This document shows positions 36,768-47,231 of a DNA stretch of 64,000 nucleotides, one piece after another (position 1 is the first letter of the stretch; every line of letters starts with the position of its first letter). Under the pieces are notes generated by a model that saw nothing but the letters and a program-made list of their open reading frames with translations, had not been told where the DNA came from and made no database searches. Source of the DNA: Elysia chlorotica (taxonomy: Eukaryota; Mollusca; Gastropoda; Plakobranchidae); NCBI GenBank assembly GCA_003991915.1, contig RQTK01000761.1, positions 185,340 through 249,339 on the forward strand, in the 5' to 3' direction. The position numbers and the translations under genes were made by a program.

Positions 36768-37055
36768 ACTCCAAATTCCAACACCACAGTTGGCTACATG
36801 ATAATCGATACAGGTACATAAGTACTGATCTTGGCTACAGTATCCGGTACTGCATCCGGTACAGGTATTAGTCCAACCTTGGTGAGTGAGACCATCGGAA
36901 CAGATACCGGTCCAATTTTTTAGCCTTGGATAAGCTTTGTCCTGCTGATGGACACGTTCCGCTGGAGTGGGTACCTCGTGTACTCGTACTCGGTTACCAC
37001 TTTCTGCTCTGCAATATCCTGAATGCCTGCCTGTAAAAGCACTTCACTAGCCTGA

Positions 37056-37316
37056 ATCAGGCTAGCAGGCCTATTCCTGGGGTAGAACACCACCTTTCAT
37101 GCAACACAGGAGGTCCGTGGTTCGAGTCTTAAAGATTTCGCATCCTACTGGTTGGGTCAGTGTCAGTTTTAATATGACCGGCTGAGACGGGAGTCGTGGT
37201 ATCCTCGCACGGTCTCGTATGTGGCAGCACATAATATTGTTAGACTTCAGTCTAGGTGTCCGTCCACTATATAAACTATGTAGCGCTGGCATAGGGTGTT
37301 AAACCAACCCAACTCA
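37056..37316 (+). mobile_element. tRNA-derived SINE with clear B box
   Basis: Head GGGGTAGAACACCAC, then B box GTGGTTCGAGTCTT (about 37117). The body follows with CTACTGGTTGGGTCAGTGTC, GACGGGAGTCGTGGTAT, GTGGCAGCACATAA, and the tail GGTGTTAAACCAACCCAACTC. This copy has the best match to the pol III B-box consensus GGTTCGANTC in the window. It lies about 380 bp before MRI1. Confidence 0.8.
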
Positions 37317-37696
37317 CATCTCGGTATACCCACGTCTCAATCAGTAGGGCCTAAATCCACCCCACTTTTCACTCAGTCCTCAAGAGTCATCGAGACACTC
37401 AGCACTGAATCAGATCAATTTTTATCTTGGCTAGTGATAGCAGATTAGGCTACATCCAAATCGAGATCTAAGTACTAGAGAATCTAGATCTAGTAAAATA
37501 TATATAATTATATCTAGATCTCAATCCGCCTATTAGATTTTCTCTACGTTACAGTCTCATTTCAATATACTTATCAAGTCGCGTGTGCCTGCTCTGATTT
37601 GAGAAAGGACATCAATTATTAAATTTTGTGATTGAACCAAGAACATCTTACAAGATAGAAATTTATAATTCGTAGGCCTGCGACCCATCTGTAAAC

Positions 37697-40600
37697 ATGA
37701 CACTGCAAGCTATTCGTTACAACCGCGGCAGTCTGGAAATCCTGGACCAGCTTCTGCTTCCACATGAAACCCATTTCTTTGCCATCAATGACACAACAGA
37801 TGGCTGGTCAGCAATTAAAAAGATGCAAGTGAGTTGTTTTTTTTTAATTTATTGAAAAAAAAAGTGATAATCATAAAATCATTTTCTGGGATCTTATTAG
37901 CTTACTGGAGCTTCTTGTTAAATTGCAGTGTGTTGTGCTACTGTCTCTTGGCTCCACCCTTACCTCTTTGCTACCACCATATCATTGTGGTTCCTCGACA
38001 GTCCAGTCAGTCCCGCTCCCTTAGCTATAGTTTTAAAAATCTATTCACTAATCACTTTCAATACATTCCTCTATTTTATCTAAATTAGATTATATTTAGC
38101 TCTCTATTAACCTCGGCCACAAAAAGTAATTTTAATCAGCCACAGCAAATCCAGATCAATGCTGTTTAACTAGTTAAAAAGATTCTAAAGGAGAGAAGAC
38201 AATACCAGTATTGAGAAAACTGCACTTGGTGCCAGTGCGCCAAAGAATCCTTTATTTATAAGATCGCATCCATAACCCTTCAATGTTCATATGACTCCCA
38301 ATTTATTTGAAAGATTTAGTGAAAATGTATGTTTTTACTGGAAACCTTAGACCAGCAAGCTCCAAACTGCTGGTTGAACTCAAAGCATATGGCCAACGAG
38401 TCTTGCCTTACCAGAGTGTCGACATTGGGAAGAATCTTGAGAACATCAAATTGAAAAATTTCAGATTATTTATCAATATTTGTATCTTTAAGCTAAAAAC
38501 ACACATTTTCTGACAGGCATTTTGAACTCGGCAAAAGGCCTTGAACTCTTATATACGAGGGCAGGCTGATAAATAAGGGCCGTTTTTTAATAACTTTTTT
38601 ATTTGAAGGACTACAGAAGCAAGTTACACATCAAATGAAAGCTTAGAGTCTCCCCTATCTGATGAACTATCATTTTTCAACATAGTCACCATCGCGTTCA
38701 ATACAGAGGCGCCAGCGTTGTACAAGTTTTCGCATGCCGTCGGCGAAGAATTCTGGTGTCTGGGATCGGCACCAAGAGCGAACATCCGCCTCAACTTCTG
38801 CATCGGTTTCATAGTGATTTCCTTTGAGATGTTTCTTCAGCAAAGGAAATAAGAAAAAGTCAGACGGGGCCAAATCAGGACTGTGTGTCAGATGTGGTAT
38901 GGTAGGAAGTTCCAACTGCTGTAAAGCGCACTGGGTTTGGCGACTGGTGTGTGGCCGAGCATTATCGTGCTGGATGACAACGTCTTTGACTTTGTCCTGT
39001 CGAACCCGTCTGAGTCGGCTCTTCAATGCACGCAGAGTTGACACATATCTCTCTGAATTTATTGTTGTGCCTTGCCGATCCCAGACACCAGAATTCTTCG
39101 CCGACGGCATGCGAAAACTTGTACAACACTGGCGCCTCTGTATTGAACGCGATGGTGACTATGTTGAAAAATGATAGTTCGTCAGATAGGGGAGACTCTA
39201 AGCTTTCATTTGATGTGTAACTTGCTTCTGTAGTCCTTCAAATAAAAAAGTTATTTAAAAACGGCCCTTATTTATCAGCCTGCCCTCGTATTTGCAATAT
39301 TGTTAGAAGGAGATATAAAAATATATATACAAGTTCCAATTAAAATGCGAGTGGCGCGGTAGCTTGTGGTAGAATATCGAATCTCGACGCAAGAGGTCCG
39401 TGGTTTAAGCACTGGTGATTTCGCCCCCTTCTTGTTGGGTTGGTGTCAGTTTAATGTGATCGGCTGTGACAGAACTCATGGTATTTTTTACCAGTCTTGT
39501 GTGTGACAGCACATAAAATTGTCAGACGTCAGTCTTGGGGCCTATGCACAATATAGCCTATATAGTGCTGACAATGGACTTAAAACCAACTTAACTACTC
39601 TGTTAAAATGCACATGCATTGTAAAAAAAATGGAAGTATTTTAAGACAGCATAGTGTAGCTTATAGTTTTGAAAATCAGAGAGCAGTACAACTCATACAT
39701 TTTCAACATTGATAAATTCAATTTTTTGAAATTAGATTTTAAATTTCTGTGATTTAAGTGTCTTTTTACATGACATTCATTAAGTGTCATCTATCTGTAG
39801 GGAATTATTATTATTATTATTATAATTATTATTTTTATTATTATTACTATTATTATTATTACTATTACATCAATTCATCTGTTTTCATTAGTTCTTATTT
39901 GACATCTAAACTATGAAATCTTTTTAAGGTCCGTGGAGCACCTGCCATTGCTATTGTTGGGTGCCTTAGTTTGGCAGTTGAGCTTACCAAGACAGAAGTT
40001 GGTTCTGTGAGTGAACTGCAGAAACTGGTTGAGCGAAAACTGGATTACTTAATCACCTCTCGCCCCACTGCAAGTAACATGGCAGAGGCAGCTTGTAGAA
40101 TAAAAGCCTTGATGGAAAATGTTGCTAAAGGAGAAGGAAAAGTCTATACGCCGCAAGAAGCAACACTTGTGTGAGTTTGGTTTTTATGGACATTCGTGCC
40201 CTGAATCATGCACATTTTTAAATTCTGTTTTGTAGTTATTAAAAAAAAGATGTGAAGTCAATCGACAATGTCCTTGATCATTATCATGGTGTACAAAAAT
40301 TAATTAGTGTTGGAAAGAAAACATAAAGGATCCAAATACAGATCTTCATGGTAATACTAATAGATCAAGAAGTTTTCATTTCGGGCAGAAATTATTTGTC
40401 AAATACTGTTTAGATTGGTGTCAGTACCTGACGGACTGAGATATGAACCCTTGTAAACCTGTTTTATCTCTGTGTTTGTCCAACACGAGTCTTGTTCATG
40501 ACTAAGTCCACTGCCAATGTTGGATGCTAATAAAGTGATAAATTTAATACCAAATCTTTTAAATTATATCAAGGCCAACTGTGATCAGCACAGTTCCTTC

Positions 40601-43600
40601 TAGAAATAAATCGATTTTTTTTTTTTCATTTTCGAAATAATTAGAGCAATAGCTTTATGTGTAGCTTTTGTTATGAACATATATTTTATTTATGAATTCT
40701 AGATTTATACTTGACATGCATATTTAAATATGGTGGTTAAATGGAGATAAGGGGTTTCTTTCAATGCTTTTAGCTTCTGACAATTATATATGCCATAGGT
40801 AAAATCAAGAAAGTCTTAGTCGGAATAAAGACAGATACTTTACATAATACTAAAGATGTTTTCGAAAATAAGGTTGATAGGCTATCCCTTTATGTTGCTG
40901 ATAGCTTTGGCAGAGAGTTTTAGTCAATTAAGTGATTATAAGTTTTGAAATGAGCTGTGAATATTAAAATTTTTGTATTGCCCGATATGCAAAAATAGCA
41001 AGATGAATTTGTGGCAACTGGATTTTTAATCCTAATATTGTTTTTTGTCTTTCAATGAAATTTTAGTGATCAAAGCTTCTGGTTTACTTCCTCAGAATTA
41101 TCAAAGAGTGTGAAAGTATGATGGAAAAAGACATTGATATCAACAAAAGACTTGGGAAATTTGGTGCAGAGCATATACTGGAGCACAATGCAAAACCCCA
41201 AGTAAATATAATGACACACTGCAATACAGGCTCATTGGCCACAGCTGGATATGGAACTGCTCTAGGTTAGTCTTAGCATTCCTTGATAACTCCCAACTTG
41301 TGGACTTTTTTGTGCTTACCAAACTGGTATAATTATGGTCTAACTACATGAATGATGCATGTTTCATTATTGGTATATGATTCGGGAATTTTTCCCTACT
41401 TTTAATCTTTATGTTTTAGTGAAAGTGGACTTTTTTATATTCTGTTATTCTTTTTTACAATGAAGTAAGTACAGTGACCTGCAGCATATGCATAGAAACT
41501 ATTTAAACCTTAAATTCTTGTATGTAGTACATTGGAGGCTATTAACTTTAAGTGAAAATAGTTAAATTCATTACTTCTTTTTGTTTATACATGTACTATG
41601 CTCAGTTCAGTTTAACTGTTTTGAAGTTTTGAACGAATCTTAATATTTTGACATGAAAGTATCATGATGAACTACATTGTCATAGATCACTCTACAGTAG
41701 GCTTTATTTTTATTTCCAGGTGTTATAAGATATCTACATGAAAACAATAAATTGGGACATGTTTACTGTACTGAAACTAGACCATACAATCAAGGGGCTA
41801 GACTAACAGCATACGAGCTGCTTCATGAAAAGATCAAAGCTTCCCTGATCTGTGACAGCGCAGCGGCAGCCTGTTTGAAAGTGAAGAATGTTGATGCTGT
41901 CATCGTTGGCGCTGATAGAGTAACTGCCAATGGAGATACAGCAAACAAAATTGGAACCTGCCAGATTGCAATAGCTGCAAAATATCATAATGTCCCATTC
42001 TATGTTGCGTGTCCACTCACAACGTTTGATCCATCAACCCAAAGTGGTGAAGATATTGTTATTGAAGAGCGCCCGCACAGTGAGATAACTTTTATAAAAG
42101 GGATCAAAATTGCAGCAGGTTTGTACATTATGTCAAATATTATAGTACAAGAAATTGTTTCTAGTTCATCTTTCCCGTCTTTCTTGCGCAATTTCGTTTC
42201 TCTTGCTCGCTCTTCAGTATTTCAATTTTTTATGATCGATACACCTTTTATATATAAGTTAAAAGCACTTTCATGACCTCTAAATATTTGTTATGGTTAC
42301 TAGATTAGAAGACTGGTGTTCTATAGATATGTCTTCCTTCTAGCCCCTAGATTGGTTGAATGGTGTGAAATATGTCTCTTTCATGTTCTAGATTTGAAGA
42401 GTAGTGAATATATCTCCTCCTCATGATCTCTTTTAACTGGAAGATGCCTACCTCTACCAAATTACCTCTCAATTGATAATGTCTTGCTTATGATTACTAG
42501 AAAAATAGAATTGCAGATTGAAGGGGGATCAGTCTCTCTCATGAACTCTTTTTATGTACTTGTGAGGAGTGTGAGATGTGCCAGCCCCATTATATTATAT
42601 GTAACGAGAAGAATGGTATGAGTAATATCTCCCTTATGATATGTAGATGAGAAAAAAAAGAGAAAAGAGCTTTACTCATGACTTGCACTTGCAGTTGAAA
42701 AAAATCAATATACCATTGTGTAGTTATATCAATAGCTGTGCTCACCCTTTATCAAGTTGAGAAGGACAATTTAAAAAAGAGAAACATAATGAGATGCAGA
42801 AAGGATAAGCACCCACCTAAATCACAGATGTCAATACATGTGCCTAAATAATCTAAGCTTTAAAATATTAACTGTTTTCTAGTGGTTATACATACTGGTA
42901 GTAAAGGCCAGGCATATGCTGCCTTGCTTAAGGGATACAAACGTTTTCATCATTTTCCTCTCCCTACCCATACTTTGAACGTATTTGAAAAGGAAATTTC
43001 TGTATGCTTTTTGGGCTATGAAAATGTTATCCCACGTTTTACCTCCTCCCTCCCCCTCCCCCCTCTCTATCTCTCTCTTTCTCTCTCTCTCTCCCACTCT
43101 CACTCTCTCTCCTACTCTCTCAATCTCTGCAAGTCTCTCTCTTTCTCTCTGCCTCTGTCTGTCTGTCTGTCTGTCTGCTTGTCTCTCTCTCTCTCTCTCT
43201 CAAAAAAATTCAATTAATAGAGGGCATGTTCGTATTTATTTTAAGATACCAGAACAAACTCTTTGCCTCTCTCTCTATCTCTATCGGTCTTTCTCTCTCC
43301 CTCTCTCTCAATATCTGCAAGTCTCTATCTATAACTCTGCCTCTGGATGTCTGTTTGTCTGTCTGTCAATAAATAGAGGGCATTTTCATATCTTTTTTCA
43401 GATCCCTGTACAATCTTCATTTATCTATAATGACAAAGTTAAAATGGGAAACCCCTGGAACTTTTATTATACACTGTCACCGCTAAATAATTTGCATATA
43501 CCTTTTCGTTTGATTGCAAGATATTTTGATTAACTTGGATATAATTAATTTAACAAGTTCCTATTATTCTCTCTGTTTGTTCCAGACATAGACTGTTGGA

Positions 43601-43716
43601 ATCCAGGTTTCGATGTAACCCCAGCAGAACTGATCACCGGTGGAATCATCACAGAATTCGGCGTGTTCAAAGCAAATGAGATAAAGGAAAAGCTTCAACT
43701 TCTAGGCAAATCCTAA
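37697..43716 (+). CDS. MRI1: Methylthioribose-1-phosphate isomerase, 5 exons, 357 aa
   Basis: Converts 5-methylthioribose 1-phosphate to 5-methylthioribulose 1-phosphate in the methionine salvage pathway (cytosol). Exons: 37697-37828, 39929-40170, 41096-41265, 41720-42118, 43586-43716; all borders AG/GT, phases agree, total 358 codons with TAA. The start is the first ATG, followed by [21 protein letters not shown], the usual N terminus. Visible family marks: [11 protein letters not shown] at the exon 2 start, [10 protein letters not shown] with the catalytic Cys at about 167, [34 protein letters not shown] with the catalytic Asp at about 247, CPLTTFDP, and the C-terminal [17 protein letters not shown]. 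Length is close to human MRI1 (369 aa). AATAAA lies at 44256. Intron 1 hosts a LINE fragment, a foldback mariner and a SINE; intron 4 has CT-rich simple repeats. The eIF2B-alpha/beta/delta relatives are excluded by the NTGSLAT and GADRV motifs. Confidence 0.97.
38200..38525 (+). mobile_element. LINE 3' ORF fragment (CR1/L2-like)
   Basis: Interrupted frames read [21 protein letters not shown], then NLR.AS.KLLVE.KAYGQR and KLKTHIF. This is the order of the conserved C-terminal block of CR1/L2-type LINE ORF2 (LHWLPVRxRI...YKI..., RSLRS, FKxxLKTHLF). It is a different subfamily from the element at 14803-17890. It lies in MRI1 intron 1. Confidence 0.7.
38556..39288. mobile_element. Foldback mariner-like element, 733 bp with 216-bp arms
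   Basis: Flanked by TA (38554-38555, 39289-39290). The outer arms 38556-38771 and 39073-39288 are reverse complements with only a few mismatches. Each arm contains the terminal repeat (CGAGGGCAGGCTGATAAATA) and the C-terminal end of the transposase gene, ending GDYVEK. The unique centre (38772-39072) encodes, on the minus strand, the DDE core segment with HDNARPHTS and [15 protein letters not shown], the second and third catalytic Asp regions of a mariner D34D transposase. The N-terminal DNA-binding part is missing and is replaced by the inverted 3' end. It lies in MRI1 intron 1. Confidence 0.93.
38670..39083 (-). pseudogene. Mariner transposase C-terminal remnant
   Basis: A continuous frame reading into the left arm of the foldback element. 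It has [12 protein letters not shown], then [21 protein letters not shown] about 30 residues later, and the tail [18 protein letters not shown]. The first catalytic Asp and the helix-turn-helix region are absent, so it is inactive. The last ~36 residues are also encoded on the opposite strand in the right arm (about 39070-39174). Confidence 0.9.
39351..39598 (+). mobile_element. tRNA-derived SINE, near full length
   Basis: Head GCGGTAGCTTGTGGTAGAAT (A-box-like), a B-box-like GTCCGTGGTTTAAGCAC, the body TTTCGCCCCCTTCTTGTTGG and CAGCACATAAAATTGTCAGACG, and the tail GACTTAAAACCAACTTAACTAC. It is 62 bp downstream of the foldback mariner in MRI1 intron 1. Confidence 0.85.
39807..39868. repeat. (TTA)n microsatellite
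   Basis: Imperfect ATT/TTA repeat of about 60 bp, 60 bp before MRI1 exon 2. Confidence 0.9.
43040..43375. repeat. CT-rich simple repeats in MRI1 intron 4
   Basis: Two pyrimidine-rich blocks (43040-43203 and 43265-43368), both dominated by CTCTCT with TCTG runs. They are separated by about 60 bp, and the text 'aatagagggcat(g/t)ttc' follows each block, so the unit was duplicated. Confidence 0.85.
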
Positions 43717-44255
43717 GGCTCTCACCAAATAAGTGCCATATTTCATAACTCTGTTGAAAGAGCCAATGTATTGATCTTGTTGCCATACTATATTAGGTGT
43801 ACAACATTTGAATTTAAAAAGATGTTGGCACTTCTTATATTTTGATTTTGTTAAACATGACATGGCATTTAAGTCATTTATTTAAAAAAAAAAGAATCTA
43901 TGATTTATAACATAAAGTTCATGTTGAAAAGCATATTTTTTTTTGACTCATGTTCTATTGACATTCCTACTCAGAAAAACATAGTGGAACCACCTAACAT
44001 AAACCTTATTGGGACAGCCTAAAAGTTTACAGCGACTCTAAAGTAAAAAAAGGGCATTGGTGCCTCAGAAACACTTAGTATAAAGCCATAGTTTATCTTG
44101 GATAGTTTCTACTGTTTGTTACTCGTATGTTATAATTTGTAGACTTTATAAATTAATGCTCAGCCGAAGTTGCTGATTTTGATGAGCTAAGATCATTAAT
44201 GCAACTTGATATATGTAGTTGATGCTATATTTCCGTGGTGTTCATAACTGAAAAG

Positions 44256-44261
44256 AATAAA
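44256..44261 (+). promoter_or_regulatory. Candidate MRI1 polyadenylation signal
   Basis: AATAAA 540 bp after the MRI1 stop codon. Confidence 0.5.
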
Positions 44262-44649
44262 GAGTACGAAAGAAAGCACATAATCTGTCACATTTTAAAT
44301 TAAAATCGTTATGCAGAGTTTCTTTTTTTTCATTTTTCATTTTTTAATTGTTTGTTTGTATCTGTTTTATACAAAATTATCATTTAATTTGTAATCTTAA
44401 CGGCAGAAGCCATATAGCTATATTCTCTGAAATCATTTTTTTAAGGGAAACTGTGAACAGCTCAAGAATACATTTTCTTGTTTTAGAATTCAATCACTTG
44501 AATAAGTAATTGTATACAAATTTATTAAAAGATCAATCCTTTTTAAATCTCTATACAGGCATAAGTTTGATTAAGCGAAAGTATTGCTTTGTGCGATACG
44601 AATTGTTTAAACTGCATAATATGTTCATAAACAAAACTTGTTTTGTACG

Positions 44650-44815
44650 ATTTTTGTCCCCTTCTAGTTGAGTTGGTGTCAGTATAATTTGATTGGAGTT
44701 CTGCTATCCTGGCACTGTATCTGTGTGGCAGCACATAAAATTGTCAGACGTTAGTCTTGGGACCTGTCCATGATATGCTGCTGCCTTTATAACTTAAGAA
44801 GTCAACTCAGTCACT
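44650..44815 (+). mobile_element. 5'-truncated SINE
   Basis: Starts within the body (CCCCTTCTAGTTGAGTTGG) and continues through GTGGCAGCACATAAAATTG and CAGACGTTAGTCTTGGG to a degraded tail. Confidence 0.75.
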
Positions 44816-47139
44816 CACTGAAATACACAGTTAATTCAAAATAAATGTGCATCACCTCATATAGTTTAGATAGTTAAAACTGTGTCTTACTGCAAACACT
44901 TCTGGTAAGAAGTGAAAAATGAAAATTAAAGAAATGAGCAGATTTTGACTGAGGTGGATATTCTTGGGCGTCTAGCAAGAACATTCTTGAAGTTGTATCC
45001 ACCTTGTTTAAAGTAAAGAGATTTCATCATAATATTTAGTTATGGTTGTGTGGATACTGCTCGCAAGGTTATCTAATTTGACTTAATTGCATTCTACCAC
45101 TCGAGTGTGTTTGGTCTACGTGCATTTTAGATAGGTTAAAGCTCTATTTTACATTTGGTTGTTGGTTCCATCCTCTTACTGCAGTCAGTAATTTCAGCTC
45201 AAGATCACTACAAATCATTCCTCTGTGATCACCGCTCTTTCTGTAGTTTAAAATTCTTTTTTTACAATGCAAAAATAAGTCTCAATAAATTTTATATACA
45301 TGAATTATTGTATGAGTGATTTATTTGCTATGTGTACTTTTTTTGTCTTTCACTGTTTGTGATTTGTTATAAAGGTGGGAAATGGGATCTTTTTTAACTA
45401 ATTTTATTTTTTTACGCATGAAGCAAGGGTGTGTGCTTTATCAAAATACCATTATGGTCTTAATATTGTTAAAATTCTTTTATCACTTTTTTCCCTCTAC
45501 CTTGCTTTAACCAACATCAATTTTAAGTCAACATCAACAACAAAAGAGCCTAACTTAGCCTGATGGGAACCCTTACCTAAAAATTTGGCACTTTATTTTG
45601 GGGTGAAGAGATTTCATCAAATGTCACTTTGTTTTTTCAAAATAAATTCTTTTAACTAAGCTTGTTTCTTTTTTTTTTGTTGGTATTAATATACACGTAA
45701 CAAAGCATTTACATTATCAGAAACACGAAAAGAGGTAGGAAATAAAGCATGTGTTAGCAAAAACAACAACAGAAATTGAAAGTTGTACTCGTGAAGATAT
45801 TTTCTATAATTAAATTATATTTATCAGGCCGCATAAAAAAAACCGCCATAATTATAAACTTGTAAATTTTAACTGAAACATGGATTTATATAGACATGTA
45901 TTGTGAGAAACACGTTTTGTTGTTGTATTTTTTTTCTGTCAAGTTCATACTTTTCTTTTTTTTTTTTTACAATTGGGTTGAAGGAGTGAGGGAAATATAA
46001 CACAGAAACAGGCAAAGAAGTAAAATTTACATAAACCTCAGAGAGATAGAGAGAGTGAGAGAGAGAGAGAGATAAATAAAAATTAGAACAAATGCTTTTT
46101 ATGTCTGACAGACCTTTTTGTGTCCAAATGAGAGCACTTAATATTTAATACCTAACACACCCACATGTTCTGTGGGCTAGCCTATTCTTTCTGCATTCTA
46201 TATGTTCCGTATTTTATAATATCTTTCGGATCCTGCCATAGGGGCAGTCAGACTATTGATAACAATACATAATTACTTCTGTTCAGCACTCAACGTATTA
46301 GATTAATATGTTAAAACAAAAAAACTTAGTATTTATGAATATAGTTCACAAAATAAGTACATGTATACGTGTCAGAAAAAAGAAAACCAACTCAGTCTAG
46401 TCACCGAACTAGGGGACTCAGACAATTTCTATAAGTATCTACTGCTGCCAAATGACTAGAAAAACCACTGGTACACGTATAGCTAATGAAGCTAAACAAT
46501 GCGCCTGCATCTAAGCGTACATAACTGGGGCATGTGACCTCTCAGGCCTGCACTCATCATGAATCCAAACAAATTTCATTTTTCATTATGTTCCCGGTCT
46601 GTTACAGGGATCGGCGATCATGGTCCTCTATTTCTTTTCCGTTATTGTTTGCTTTGATGAACACATTAATAGAGGTTTCCTTTCTCATTGTGTATCTACG
46701 AGTACATTACTCAGACTGTATTTTGTGCACGTTTTCCCGCTGCTTTTCATACCATGTCTTTCTTTTTCTTCTAGTTCATTTGCTTGGTTTATATACTCAA
46801 AGAAGCTGTCTTTCTCGTATACATCATGTAATAATGTTTTATTTTATTGACATACACGTATATGTGTGGTTTGTTTCAGTTGGTGAAGATGCACTTCGTT
46901 TTTGTAAATGGGTCTTTAGATAGAGAGATTCTCTCTTTCACTTGAAAGTATCCTTTTCTTCTTTTACTTTTATTGATAACATCTCAGAGCTGATACAGTG
47001 ATAATTTATAAACTAGTCTTTCGAAACCATCAGCCAAAATCTATATGAAAAGAAAACAAAAAGCCCATACTTTAGATCTATTGGTACAACAGATTTTGGT
47101 TTATGTTGAGGTAAAAATTATACTAATAGATACATGTAT

Positions 47140-47231
47140 GCGGCTGGGCCACAATTCTCATTTCTCAAACCACGCACCTCCTGTGTCGGAAGCCGATGTT
47201 CTATACATGGCTACCGTGCCCCCCCCCCAGC
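47140..47231 (-). mobile_element. SINE tRNA-like head only
   Basis: Reverse-complemented: GCACGGTAGCCATGTATAG and AACATCGGCTTCCGACACAG, then GAGGTGCGTGGTTTGAG. This is the head of the family with its A- and B-box positions. The body is absent. Confidence 0.65.

Noticed and set aside
42985..43533. 182-codon frame in MRI1 intron 4
   Set aside because: Mostly translated CT repeat; inside an intron of a gene with consistent exons on both sides.
46534..46923. 129-codon frame between MRI1 and UGCG
   Set aside because: Hydrophobic, biased composition, no splice sites in phase and no similarity I can name.
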